A program made the position numbers and the translations under genes. The notes under the pieces were generated by a model. It was not told the origin of the DNA and made no database searches. It saw nothing but the letters and a program-made list of their open reading frames with translations. This document shows positions 17,401 through 24,779 of a stretch of DNA of 34,382 nucleotides, one piece after another. Positions within the stretch are counted from its first letter, which is position 1; every line of letters starts with the position of its first letter. Origin of the DNA: Vulcanimicrobiota bacterium (GTDB lineage: Bacteria > Vulcanimicrobiota > Vulcanimicrobiia > Vulcanimicrobiales > Vulcanimicrobiaceae); contig PLED01000034.1 of the NCBI GenBank assembly GCA_003136355.1, positions 15,131 to 49,512 on the forward strand. The letters run 5' to 3'.

Positions 17401-17721
17401 GACAAACCGCTCGCAACTGCAGTTGTCGATGACGTGCGCGGTTATCTTGCAGCGAATCCGAAACCGCAGAAATCGACCGCCTATGATTGGGGCGCCATCA
17501 TTCCGCACCAGACTGCGCGGGGTTGGTATCTGGAGCTCGCCCTCGACGATGTTTTCGCATCGAACGGACTGCACCGGTGCCTTTCGATCTTCCGTGCAAA
17601 TGACGGCGAGCTGCTGGCAGCCGGGGGCGCCGGAACGCCATTACCAGCGGTGAACTATGATCCGCGCTTCGGCTTCTACATCTACACGCAGAGCGTTATT
17701 AAGTTCAAACAGCCTCAATAG
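14464..17721 (+). CDS. TonB-receptor-like outer-membrane barrel with tandem C-terminal extension
   Basis: A 1085-residue exported protein. In order: signal peptide (1-29), a carboxypeptidase-regulatory-like beta domain (about 32-115: DASTGKPVPLARV...TDERGVARFDSIPAGECRV), a plug-like segment (about 140-220, DVTQTGVTVDGVPVSG), and a long barrel rich in Ser/Asn/aromatic strands. RSFALLYSSRIG at about 775-786 looks like the last barrel strand. Nearly 300 residues follow, forming two related repeats (about 819-964 and 965-1085), each beginning PPAxPFxI and containing a cysteine pair. The start is TTG at 14464, supported by AAGG 7-8 nt before it and by the signal peptide. It is the third gene of the sigma/anti-sigma operon, so it is presumably regulated by that sigma. 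The substrate is unknown. Confidence 0.88.
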   Translation: MTLRANRSRFAAIALTLAIAVVLAANARADTAGSVDITVLDASTGKPVPLARVVFYDCASITGYTDERGVARFDSIPAGECRVQVIKRNYKPAVSAAFAIDPVRVTFATVRLAGNTLKTISSVTVTSSSRLSPTDLDATSPQALLHTSLGDALGDLADVLPSDAGLSIDGRDVTQTGVTVDGVPVSGSNGLSGVNADLFGGASVSGSPSNGNLGGSIGLYSLVPTLAFESDLKLAYATGDSSSLRFAERGSAGVMGLVYAHAARGVNAPINGLVFPDASGLTYAHSAQSYSNGDLLKIRLPFSLGHSLTATFFTNNSVSDAYCARISGPLACGFGPGNSSASRSSQAVLAYANHFGAVNFQLSGFSGTSYFGSDFSHRLVNGILSPSASASQSRVTGFTFFADAPAGERHDATLFVQQLAFHDTSSQNNPLFPAGISATSSSTFTSLRLADSYHADSRTTIAIGFGSQRSSGAPANIAADLGVIWRANANDTFRAGYSTGAQGANFYAQQFFSDPQSLSYNCGAQAVVGSGPGDAQGPQDTSSANVSWEHRLRNGRAFASAYREVQHGALAQTIVNATSLVSQFPSGYLTQIAAFAQTPAGCGPNSALIFPADLYLRTSVSGLDRTYEGGTIGIALANNHGIQIAPYLAFERATLGATADPRISNPASIYRAGQQLPNVPFSRWGFVADYKPPRAAWEALFDVQHVSSNNPSNLPAYTTLAAGVSVSTPVGSFSLVGTNLTNQFSGNFASPANAVALPTVGGGSFPTIAQPLAPRSFALLYSSRIGRLGAGNHGAESTAISQQTSVSFSVKTSLFPKTPPASPFEIQASNPSCTAEVARQMQQDFSGLAAFVSDLEKRKSNGLYPATAVPPVVPDMLVKYVRVGTSYALELLPRGRVGVVGLLTCADIHAGTAAELAALHLYEPVQLGPDQPIPMLFQPRAGLYAYIAPQFMLDFGTPKPLPKMPPANPFAITSTCTSADKPLATAVVDDVRGYLAANPKPQKSTAYDWGAIIPHQTARGWYLELALDDVFASNGLHRCLSIFRANDGELLAAGGAGTPLPAVNYDPRFGFYIYTQSVIKFKQPQ

Positions 17722-17738
17722 ACAGAAGCCCTTCGCAT

Positions 17739-17852
17739 TCATCGCGCTTTCCAGAGCAAGCGAAGCTCTGCTGCGGCTTGGCGCAGCCTTTTATCGCGCG
17801 TCATGAGCGGCAACGACCGTCGCACGGCCAGCTCCAAATAAGCCGCAAAAAG
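17739..17852 (-). pseudogene. VapC (PIN toxin) C-terminal fragment
   Basis: The last 37 codons of this frame read LFAAYLELAVRRSLPLMTRDKRLRQAAAE, which matches the C-terminal part of PIN-domain VapC toxins (YDAAYLELALRxGLPLxTLDxRL). The Asp of the usual DAAY motif is replaced by Phe here; the later Asp of TxD is kept. The N-terminal three quarters of the toxin and any VapB antitoxin are missing. It ends 14 nt past the receptor-like gene's stop, in a convergent orientation. Recognised by motif only. Confidence 0.6.
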
Positions 17853-17926
17853 CCGCACCGCGAAGTCGGCGGCGGCTTTCGTTACGCGGCACGCCAGCAG
17901 CTCGCGCATATCTGATCTAATTCCTG

Positions 17927-18007
17927 AAACCTCCGCAACTCGTCTTCCGGAATGCGCGCCGGAACCGTCGGCCCCGCGATCTTGTAACCGTTGAGATGAA
18001 GGATTGG
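17927..18007 (-). pseudogene. Phosphoketolase fragment
   Basis: A 27-codon stretch reads PILHLNGYKIAGPTVPARI followed by PEDELRRF. This matches the highly conserved LPILHLNGYKIANPTVLAR segment of the thiamine-diphosphate enzyme phosphoketolase (Xfp), which splits xylulose 5-phosphate or fructose 6-phosphate. Nothing recognisable as phosphoketolase lies on either side, so about 95% of the roughly 800-residue enzyme is gone. It cannot be functional. Confidence 0.7.
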
Positions 18008-18105
18008 ACGTTTCCGAACTGGTTGGTAAAGTAACAGAAGGCTGGTCGACTGGCAGCCACAACGCAAAGACTGCAACGATTGCCGGCCCAAGTTAGATCA
18101 ACCTT

Positions 18106-18369
18106 ATGACACTCCTACAACACCCCGAAATGGAATTCGACGCCCAGAAGATGCTCGATCGCTTCTTGTCTGAAGCGCCGTTTATGCGGGAATTGCCGTT
18201 CACGCGCATCTCCTTCCTCACGCCGTTCTGTGACGTCTACGAGAAAGACGGAAAGTATTTCGTCGAACTCTCGCTCCGAGCTGCATTGGAACGAAAAGAG
18301 AGGGGCGGGAAACCGCCCCTCTCTTACGTCATGGTGCGCCTGCAGTTATTGCACTATTTTTACGATTAA
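18106..18369 (+). pseudogene. Truncated Hsp20 (small heat-shock protein) gene
   Basis: The first about 57 residues match the N-terminal arm and first strand of Hsp20/alpha-crystallin proteins: LPFTRISFLTPFCDVYEKDGKYFVELSL corresponds to the usual P-x-CDVYEKDGKYxVEmaLPG. The reading frame then leaves the family at about position 18276 and runs through the neighbouring terminator hairpin to a stop at 18369. The alpha-crystallin core and the C-terminal IxI tail are missing, so it is almost certainly non-functional. The sequence 17722-18105 upstream holds only the two fragments listed separately and no intact gene. Confidence 0.75.
18294..18323 (-). terminator. Rho-independent terminator of the cupredoxin operon
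   Basis: GAGAGGGGCGG (18298-18308) pairs perfectly over 11 bp with 18313-18323 around a 4-nt loop. Read on the minus strand the stem is followed by TTTT (complement of 18294-18297). It stands 22 nt after the stop of the last cupredoxin gene, the expected place for its terminator. Confidence 0.88.
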
Positions 18370-18702
18370 CGTCATCTGCGCGTGCCCCTGGCCGCACGGC
18401 ATCGTGCAGTGCAGCACGTATGTACCCGGCTTGTGCGGAGTGAATGTGACCGCCGTCGCATTGGGCATGGCGAACGTATTGGCGATCCCTAGCGCAGCCG
18501 ACGCTATTCCGTGCACGCCTTCCTTTGAGATGAAGTGCAGTGTCGTTACCTGATTCACGTGCACGGTAATCGTTCCGGGCGTAAATTTCCAGTTGGAAGC
18601 CGTGATGTTAATGCTTGCCGGCCGTGCAGGACCGGCGGAAGCCGGGACCGCGAAAGCGCCCGAGAGCAGCAACATCGCCAGCACGTAAGCGGCGTTTCTC
18701 AT
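18346..18702 (-). CDS. Exported CuA-type cupredoxin (paralog 1)
   Basis: A 118-residue exported cupredoxin with a signal peptide to about residue 23. NWKFTPGTITV, GVHGI and the ending GTYVLHCTMPCGQGHAQM form a cytochrome-oxidase-subunit-II-type soluble domain. The ligand set of a binuclear CuA centre is complete: His64, Cys99, Cys103, His107 and Met110 (CxxxCGxxHxxM). There is no membrane anchor and no oxidase subunit nearby. CuA proteins carry electrons in the periplasm; a role as electron carrier or copper donor is inferred. ATG at 18702 overlaps the cytochrome stop (ATGA), which sets the start and couples the two. A terminator follows 22 nt after the stop. Confidence 0.9.
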   Translation of the reverse strand: MRNAAYVLAMLLLSGAFAVPASAGPARPASINITASNWKFTPGTITVHVNQVTTLHFISKEGVHGIASAALGIANTFAMPNATAVTFTPHKPGTYVLHCTMPCGQGHAQMTLIVKIVQ

Positions 18703-19886
18703 TGCGCGATCGGGGTGGTCCACCAGAGCAGCCAGCGCCACGTCGGCCCGCCGCTTTGCGTCGTGGAGTTCGCGCCTAAGCCTGCTTCAAGGTACGCGTG
18801 CAGATAGGGCATGCGTGGCACGTTGAATCCTAAATCGATGTTTTGAAAGTGCATGCGGTTTCCGAGCCCGTCGTTGGTGTACTCGTCCCGGAACGCAAGG
18901 ATCGCATTGTGGTCAAACAGCGGCTCGTAGACTTCCGCGGTCAAGGCGCTGCTGCGTGCGCTCGGCAGCATATTGCCATCTCCGTCGAAGCCGGGCTTGC
19001 TGTCGTTTCCGATTTGATAGATCCCAAGAACGCCTGGTATGCCGCTGGACTGTGGATCGCGTTGCAAATACCCCGCAAATGAACTATAGCGATCGGCTTC
19101 GCCGCTCGAGATGATGTAGCTTCCCATGCTGCCGAACGCGCCCACCTCCAGCGGTTGATCGGGATGCGCGCTGGCAACTTTCCATTGGAACGTCTTGTCG
19201 GTGCCCGGCACCGTATCGAAGTCTTGGCTCGAAACGAAACCGTTGCCGCTCAGTAGCCACGCCGCTTCGGCGTCGAGCGCGCCATGGACGTACGCGATTT
19301 TGGTGCCCCACCGGTTGCCGTCGATTTGATATGCGTGCTCGCCGACGGTAATCGCAGGCGTGGCGAAGCTTGAGATATCCGACCATTGACTGAACGGCGA
19401 CGGACCCGGCGCCTCGATCTTTCCGATGAAGAGATGTCCGTCTTTGTGGAAAAGATTATTGTAGGTTACCCACGCTGTGTCGAGCGATCCGCCGCCGGAG
19501 TCGTTTTGCAACAGCCATTGTTGAACGTGAAACGTCCAATCGGGCGCAAAATATCCGGCGGAATGCAGCGCCAGGTTCCCAAAAGAGCTCGTGTGCGTGG
19601 GCGTAATATCGCTCACGCCGCCGGTGCTGTCACCGTTGACCTGCTCGCCAATCCAGATCGGCGAAACGGTCTTCAGAACATCGCGATTCAGCGAAGCGTA
19701 GCCGGTGCGTTGCACGTACCGGCCGTACGCGTTGAGTGCGGGAACCATCGTATGACACGTGCTGCACTGCACTCCGTATGCCTTAGCGAAAATCGGCATC
19801 GCTTGCGCGGTCATTCCGGTACCCGCGACCAACGCAGCGGCAAGAAAGACCGAGGAGAAGACACGGAATGCAGTGCGCGCAATCAT
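18699..19886 (-). CDS. Monoheme c-type cytochrome with porin-like barrel
   Basis: A 395-residue exported protein. After a signal peptide (about 1-29) comes AYGVQCSTCHTMVPALNAYGRY, with one covalent heme site (Cys41, Cys44, His45). The remaining about 340 residues are amphipathic strands with Gly, Asn, Trp and Tyr (SAGYFAPDWTFHVQQWLL, SSFAGYLQRD, LHAYLEAGLGA), in the manner of an outer-membrane barrel, although no porin family is recognised. One heme in front of a barrel suggests electron delivery to or through the outer membrane, not an enzyme. ATG at 19886 overlaps the upstream cupredoxin stop (ATGA), and its own stop overlaps the next cupredoxin. An in-frame ATG 16 codons earlier lies inside the neighbour and is rejected. 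Confidence 0.85.
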   Translation of the reverse strand: MIARTAFRVFSSVFLAAALVAGTGMTAQAMPIFAKAYGVQCSTCHTMVPALNAYGRYVQRTGYASLNRDVLKTVSPIWIGEQVNGDSTGGVSDITPTHTSSFGNLALHSAGYFAPDWTFHVQQWLLQNDSGGGSLDTAWVTYNNLFHKDGHLFIGKIEAPGPSPFSQWSDISSFATPAITVGEHAYQIDGNRWGTKIAYVHGALDAEAAWLLSGNGFVSSQDFDTVPGTDKTFQWKVASAHPDQPLEVGAFGSMGSYIISSGEADRYSSFAGYLQRDPQSSGIPGVLGIYQIGNDSKPGFDGDGNMLPSARSSALTAEVYEPLFDHNAILAFRDEYTNDGLGNRMHFQNIDLGFNVPRMPYLHAYLEAGLGANSTTQSGGPTWRWLLWWTTPIAQ

Positions 19887-20242
19887 TTTTGAACCTTGAT
19901 GGTCAGCATCATATTTGGATGACCGGCGCCACAAATGATCGTGCAGTGAACGATATACGTACCGGCTTTACCCGGCGTAAACGTCACAGTGACAAACTTG
20001 TTCGGCATGATAATCGTATCGCGAATGCCCAGCTCGTCGGACTTAAATCCGTGCACGCCCTCGCTCGAAGTTAATCGCAGCGTGGTGGGTTCTCCCGGCG
20101 GCACTGTAATGGTATTCGGCGTAAATTTCCAATTTGAAGCGACGATGTCGATGCTAGGATGCGCTGCGCTCGGCAGCCACGCGGCGCCGAGGGCTCCGCA
20201 AAATACTGCGGCGGAAAATATGGCGAATGTGAACATTTTCAT
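19883..20242 (-). CDS. Exported CuA-type cupredoxin (paralog 2)
   Basis: A 119-residue exported cupredoxin, first gene of a three-gene operon. After the signal peptide (about 1-27) it shows SNWKFTPNTITVPPGE, EGVHGF and GTYIVHCTIICGAGHPNM. The CuA ligand set is complete: His64, Cys100, Cys104, His108, Met111. It is a clear paralog of the third gene, sharing SNWKFTP, TITV, EGVHG, LGI and GTYxxHC, so the operon carries a gene duplication on either side of a cytochrome. It is likely an electron carrier in the periplasm. The stop overlaps the cytochrome start by ATGA. GGTGAT upstream of ATG 20242 is a weak ribosome site. Confidence 0.9.
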   Translation of the reverse strand: MKMFTFAIFSAAVFCGALGAAWLPSAAHPSIDIVASNWKFTPNTITVPPGEPTTLRLTSSEGVHGFKSDELGIRDTIIMPNKFVTVTFTPGKAGTYIVHCTIICGAGHPNMMLTIKVQK

Positions 20243-20320
20243 AGCATCACCATAACGCCTGGATGCGAGCCTGCCGCGAATGGCTGGAGAAGAAAAAAAG
20301 AAGATTTGCCTGCTGCGACT

Positions 20321-20857
20321 TTAGTCTATGATGATCTCGATCTTGCCGCCGGGCGGCTTGCGCCGGACTGCTTCCCACAGCGCGTCGCGGAATTCTCGCG
20401 CGAGCGTCTGCGGGTCGCCTTCGATAATGTGCACGTTTTTTGAGTCGGCGGCGCCCCGCACGGCGCCGACCTGGGCCGCCAGCAGCTCGGTGATATCGAT
20501 CCTTTGCGGCGGTTTTGCAATCTCGGGATCGGCGAGCGGTGCCGCCTTCAAGTCCACCAGGAGCGCGCCCGCAGTACGCAGCGAATCCCGGATATCGCGC
20601 AGCCGCGCGGGAGTGATCTCCAGTACGCCGTCCACCATCGCTTCCAGATTGGCCTGCGCGATCGAGAGCACGTTACCCAATTCGTGGCGACCGGTCTTCT
20701 GCGCGCGCTCGCGTCCGGTCTGATTCTCTTGCAACTGCGTAATCAGCAGAGCGAGCCGCTCCGCGATCGATCCTTCAGCGTGCTCGAGCGCACTCTTAGC
20801 GCCCTGCAAATCGCCGAGCGCACAAAGATCGAGCGCATGAATAATGGCGTCGTCCAT
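20321..20857 (-). CDS. Truncated histidine-kinase-like protein lacking the ATP site
   Basis: A 178-residue protein without membrane segments. RHELGNVLSIAQANLEAMVDG resembles the phospho-acceptor helix of HisKA domains (HELxNxLS). The next part (IDITELLAAQVGAV...SKNVHI...) resembles the start of a HATPase domain, ending with FRDALWEAVRRKPPGGKIEIIID. The N-box asparagine, DxGxG and later glycine boxes are all missing, so it should not bind ATP. The histidine phospho-acceptor may remain as a phosphotransfer or phosphatase partner. The ATG overlaps the stop of the OmpR regulator (TGATG), tying the two. It is either a degraded kinase or a genuine short phosphotransfer protein; I cannot tell which. 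Confidence 0.78.
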   Translation of the reverse strand: MDDAIIHALDLCALGDLQGAKSALEHAEGSIAERLALLITQLQENQTGRERAQKTGRHELGNVLSIAQANLEAMVDGVLEITPARLRDIRDSLRTAGALLVDLKAAPLADPEIAKPPQRIDITELLAAQVGAVRGAADSKNVHIIEGDPQTLAREFRDALWEAVRRKPPGGKIEIIID

Positions 20858-21540
20858 CAGTCTTTGCGCAATTTGTAGCCGACGCCGTACACCGTCACGA
20901 TGTATGCCGGATCATCCGGATTAGGCTCAACCTTATGCCGTAAGTTGTTTATATGGCGATCCAGTGTACGTTCGAAGATCGTGCCGTCGTCGTGCACCAA
21001 ATCCAGCAGTTGGCCTCGCGTGAGCACTTGACCGGCATTTTGCGCCAGCACGGCGAGGATACGAAACTCCGCCGGCGTCACCGGAATCGCGCGTCCCGAC
21101 AGCCGAACTTCGTGAGCGCCGGGATCGATCTGCAGATCTTTGATTTGGATCGTCGGTTCGCCATTCTGAATGCCCGGCTGCTTTGTCGACCGCCGCAAGA
21201 CCGCGCGCACTCGCGCGACCACTTCGCGCGGCGAGAACGGCTTTACGATATAGTCGTCGGCGCCCAGCTCCAGGCCGACCACCCGGTCCACTTCATCGCT
21301 GCGCGCCGTTAACATGATCGTCGGAATGCGCTGCTGTTTGTTCGCCTGTTTGAGGATGTCGAGGCCGCTCCCGTCGGGGAGCGTGATATCCAGAATCATG
21401 ATGTCCGGCCGCTGTTTCTCCAAACTGGCCAGCGCCGAAGCCACGTCTAAGCATACCGTGGTCTCAAAAGATTCGCGCTGTAGATAGGCGCTAAGGACTT
21501 CTCCGATCTGCGGCTCATCGTCGACGATGAGCACTACCAC
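20857..21540 (-). CDS. OmpR-family response regulator
   Basis: A 227-residue DNA-binding regulator. The receiver domain (1-115) has the acidic pair Asp7/Asp8, phospho-acceptor Asp51 in LDITLPDGSG, Thr78 and Lys100 in YIVKPF. The C-terminal winged helix (about 128-225) has the family motifs LTPAEFRILAVLAQNAGQVLTR and IFERTLDRHINNLRHKVEP, ending with VYGVGYKL. It binds target promoters as a phospho-dimer. The start is GTG at 21540; a second GTG two codons later is possible. It overlaps the truncated kinase by one base. Its immediate upstream region is the interspersed hairpin repeat, so its promoter must lie within or beyond that repeat. Confidence 0.94.
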   Translation of the reverse strand: MVVLIVDDEPQIGEVLSAYLQRESFETTVCLDVASALASLEKQRPDIMILDITLPDGSGLDILKQANKQQRIPTIMLTARSDEVDRVVGLELGADDYIVKPFSPREVVARVRAVLRRSTKQPGIQNGEPTIQIKDLQIDPGAHEVRLSGRAIPVTPAEFRILAVLAQNAGQVLTRGQLLDLVHDDGTIFERTLDRHINNLRHKVEPNPDDPAYIVTVYGVGYKLRKD

Positions 21541-21550
21541 AAGCTTGTCA

Positions 21551-21626
21551 TCCTGCGCCCAACATTGTCATCCTGAGCCTGTCGAAGGACCCCGAGTAGC
21601 GTGCGGAAGCACGCGTATCGAGGGGC
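21551..21626. repeat. Interspersed hairpin repeat, copy 1
   Basis: ATTGTCATCCTGAGCC begins at 21564 and continues TGTCGAAGGACCCCGAG to 21596. A hairpin GCGTGC-GGAA-GCACGC at 21599-21614 and ATCGAGGGGC then follow. A copy with identical 33-nt lead-in lies at 28156. A partial TTGTCATCCTG is repeated just before, at about 21545. The rest of 21541-21751 up to the next gene shows no gene. Confidence 0.85.
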
Positions 21627-21751
21627 GCATTGCCACAGATCGACCATTCCCACAGGTTAGCGAGCCCCTCTGAAGAGCCTGGGAGCGTGCCTTCTCCACT
21701 CCTTCCTAATGTGGTCCTTGCCGCTTCTCGGCCATCGGCGAGAATCGAACG

Positions 21752-22234
21752 ATGGCAACGACAATTCACGAACACTACCTCATCAATTGCCCGTACGCTC
21801 GCGCACGACAGTATTTGCAAGAGTCGATAGAAGGCTCAATGCGCAAGGGAAGCGCCACGGCGCTGCCGCTGAAGGCATCTCTACCGCTCCTCAAGGGCTC
21901 GATCGAAAAAAACGTACTCGTGAGCTACGGCCGCGGCCAAGATCCGCTCAAATTCGACGAACCTTGGCTCGTGCATTGGACGCCTGAAGACGGCGGCCCC
22001 TACCCGGACTTTGACGGTGCGCTAACGGTGCGCGCCGACGAAAGTTACCGGCGCGCGATCCTCGAGCTTCGCGGCGAATACCGGCCGCCGCTCGGCACAT
22101 TCGGTCAAGCCTTTGATTTGGTCCTGGGCGCCAGGATCGCGGCGGGAACTGCACGCGGCCTGCTCAATGAAATCGGCGCAGTTATGGAAGACCAGTTTCA
22201 AGCGGAAGAAAGATTCAAGGAGCGCGCCGTATGA
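21752..22234 (+). CDS. Conserved-type protein of unknown function (paralog A)
   Basis: A 160-residue soluble protein without a signal. HEHYLINCPYARARQYLQESIE at the start, then a strand-rich middle (ENVLVSYG, WTPEDGGPYPDFDGALTVRADE) and a C-terminal helix GQAFDLVLGARIAAGTARGLLNEIGAVMEDQF. The layout of helix, strands and long final helix resembles SRPBCC/START-like folds, but this is only a shape resemblance. The next gene encodes a paralog with the same P-Y/T-YPDFxGxLTVR signature. ATG 21752 follows a short GAG ribosome-site-like motif. The TGA overlaps the next start (ATGA), so the pair is co-translated. Confidence 0.8.
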   Translation: MATTIHEHYLINCPYARARQYLQESIEGSMRKGSATALPLKASLPLLKGSIEKNVLVSYGRGQDPLKFDEPWLVHWTPEDGGPYPDFDGALTVRADESYRRAILELRGEYRPPLGTFGQAFDLVLGARIAAGTARGLLNEIGAVMEDQFQAEERFKERAV

Positions 22235-22680
22235 GCGAAGTCCGCGTCACCAGCTATTGCGAATGCCCCTTCTCAACCGCGATAGAATACGCGCAGCGTT
22301 CCCTGAAAGAACGTGGCAGCATGCAGGTGTCGCCGGTCGCGTCCGTTACGGAAACTGTTTCACACGCAACCAAAGTCGTCGACGACAGCACTGATGGCGC
22401 ACGCTTGCACGACGCGCTCTTGCTCGTGTGGAAACCGGGCCACAAAACCACGTACCCGGATTTCCGCGGCGTCCTTACGGTCCGCCCGCAAAATCGTGGC
22501 GTGTCAATGCGCCTACAGGGCCATTACGATCCGCCGTTCGGCTTGGCGGGAAAGATCTTCGACGCCGTCGCCGGCAATCGCATCGCCTCGGTGACGATGC
22601 AGCGTTTGCTGGATTGCCTTATCGTCGACGTCGAAGCGAAATGGAACGTCGCCCACCGCAGTGGCGTTAACCAAACCTAG
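22231..22680 (+). CDS. Conserved-type protein of unknown function (paralog B)
   Basis: A 149-residue soluble protein, a tandem paralog of the preceding one: [14 protein letters not shown] versus [40 protein letters not shown] versus LRGEYRPPLGTFGQAFDLVLGARIAA, then the same final helix. The start [18 protein letters not shown] aligns with the first helix of the paralog. Likely the same fold and a heterodimer or sub-functionalised copy; function unknown. Its last codons overlap an opposite-strand cytochrome fragment (22667-22867). Confidence 0.8.
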   Translation: MSEVRVTSYCECPFSTAIEYAQRSLKERGSMQVSPVASVTETVSHATKVVDDSTDGARLHDALLLVWKPGHKTTYPDFRGVLTVRPQNRGVSMRLQGHYDPPFGLAGKIFDAVAGNRIASVTMQRLLDCLIVDVEAKWNVAHRSGVNQT

Positions 22681-22867
22681 TGCGGCACGATCCAAATGTA
22701 TGGCGTTTTCCTCCATCCGATTCGCGCCAGCCCGGCGTGTGACAATCGTTGCAGCTGCCGAACGCCACCAGATACTTCCCTCGCTCGACGAGTGGATCGA
22801 CCGACGCCGCGATGGGTTGAACAAATGCACCCAGCGCCAAAAGCAATACAAATGCCAAGATCTTCAT
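22667..22867 (-). pseudogene. N-terminal fragment of a c-type cytochrome
   Basis: From an ATG at 22867 the frame encodes a signal peptide ([22 protein letters not shown]), then [20 protein letters not shown] with a heme site Cys39-Asn-Asp-Cys42-His43. This is the standard N-terminus of small diheme-family and related cytochromes c of about 130-160 residues. After about residue 50 family likeness is lost, and the frame ends inside the convergent paralog B gene. No Met ligand helix follows. It looks like a cytochrome cut off by recombination at the end of paralog B. Confidence 0.72.
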
Positions 22868-22885
22868 AGTACGATCATATCACCA

Positions 22886-24028
<1,143 letters not shown>

Positions 24029-24424
24029 ATGCCGGCGCGCATTCTCGTCATTGACGATAATCGCACCAATCTCGACCTCATGACGTATTTGTTGAAGGCG
24101 TTCGGACATGACCCCGTAGGCATCACCGACGCGACCGCGGCGCTCGAACAGGCACGCTCGAAAACCTTCGACGCCATCGTTTCCGACATTCTCATGCCCG
24201 GAATCGACGGCTTCTCGCTCGCCCGTTCGTTCAAGGCAGATCCGCAATTGCAGAGCACGCCGCTTATCGCGGTCACGGCCCTGGCGATGGCGGGCGATCG
24301 CGAACGCATTCTCGCCAGTGGTTTCAACGGATATATTTCCAAGCCGATCGACCCGGAGCGATTCGTCTCTCAAGTCGACGCATTCTTGCCGGAGGACCTG
24401 CGTGGCAAGAATCCTGATCGTTGA
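24029..24424 (+). CDS. Single-domain response regulator (receiver only, first)
   Basis: A 131-residue stand-alone receiver. Asp9/Asp10 (VIDDN), phospho-acceptor Asp53 in SDILMPGIDG, the Thr of AVTALAM and the Lys of YISKPID are all present. No output domain follows, so it may shuttle phosphate or act on a partner protein. It begins on the base after the kinase stop (TAGATG). Its end overlaps the start of the second receiver by 23 nt. The kinase and two receivers suggest a branched or competitive phosphate flow. Confidence 0.92.
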   Translation: MPARILVIDDNRTNLDLMTYLLKAFGHDPVGITDATAALEQARSKTFDAIVSDILMPGIDGFSLARSFKADPQLQSTPLIAVTALAMAGDRERILASGFNGYISKPIDPERFVSQVDAFLPEDLRGKNPDR

Positions 24425-24779
24425 TGACGAGCCGGTAAACCGGCTTTTAGTTAAGACCGTTTTGGAACATGCCGGTCACGAAGTCATCGAAGCGGCTGAC
24501 GCCTCCGCGTGCTTGCGCGAAGCGCAGAGTCATCTTCCCGACCTCGCGATTGTCGATCTCTATTTGCCAGACACAAGCGGTGTCGAGCTGATACAGAAGC
24601 TTCGCCGCGATCCCAAAACGAACGGGATGAGAATCGCGCTCTATACCGGATCGAATTTCGACGCGCCGGTGCGCGACTTTATGGCGCTCAACCGCATCAC
24701 CCACGTTATTCCCAAACCCTGCGAACCCCAGGAACTGATCGGAGCGGTCGCGGCGGCGCTCAAAGCAATGTCACCCTGA
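24402..24779 (+). CDS. Single-domain response regulator (receiver only, second)
   Basis: A 125-residue receiver. Asp8/Asp9 (IVDDE), Asp52 in VDLYLPDTSG and Lys in HVIPKPCEP are present. The start is GTG at 24402, fixed by an excellent ribosome site GGAGGA (24391-24396) and by VARILIVDDE being the usual receiver start; the frame could be read from an earlier ATG but that part is the out-of-frame shadow of the first receiver. The last codons and stop (ATG-TCA-CCC-TGA) lie in an interspersed repeat, so the C-terminus is probably set by the repeat. It ends convergent to the UspA gene. Confidence 0.9.
   Translation: MARILIVDDEPVNRLLVKTVLEHAGHEVIEAADASACLREAQSHLPDLAIVDLYLPDTSGVELIQKLRRDPKTNGMRIALYTGSNFDAPVRDFMALNRITHVIPKPCEPQELIGAVAAALKAMSP

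Noticed and set aside
21548-21820. 90-residue minus-strand ORF
   Set aside because: It is a translation of the hairpin repeat (FDRLRMT peptide) plus antisense of the start of paralog A.
22661-22885. N-terminal extension of the PAS kinase
   Set aside because: It is the antisense of the cytochrome fragment and shows no kinase homology.
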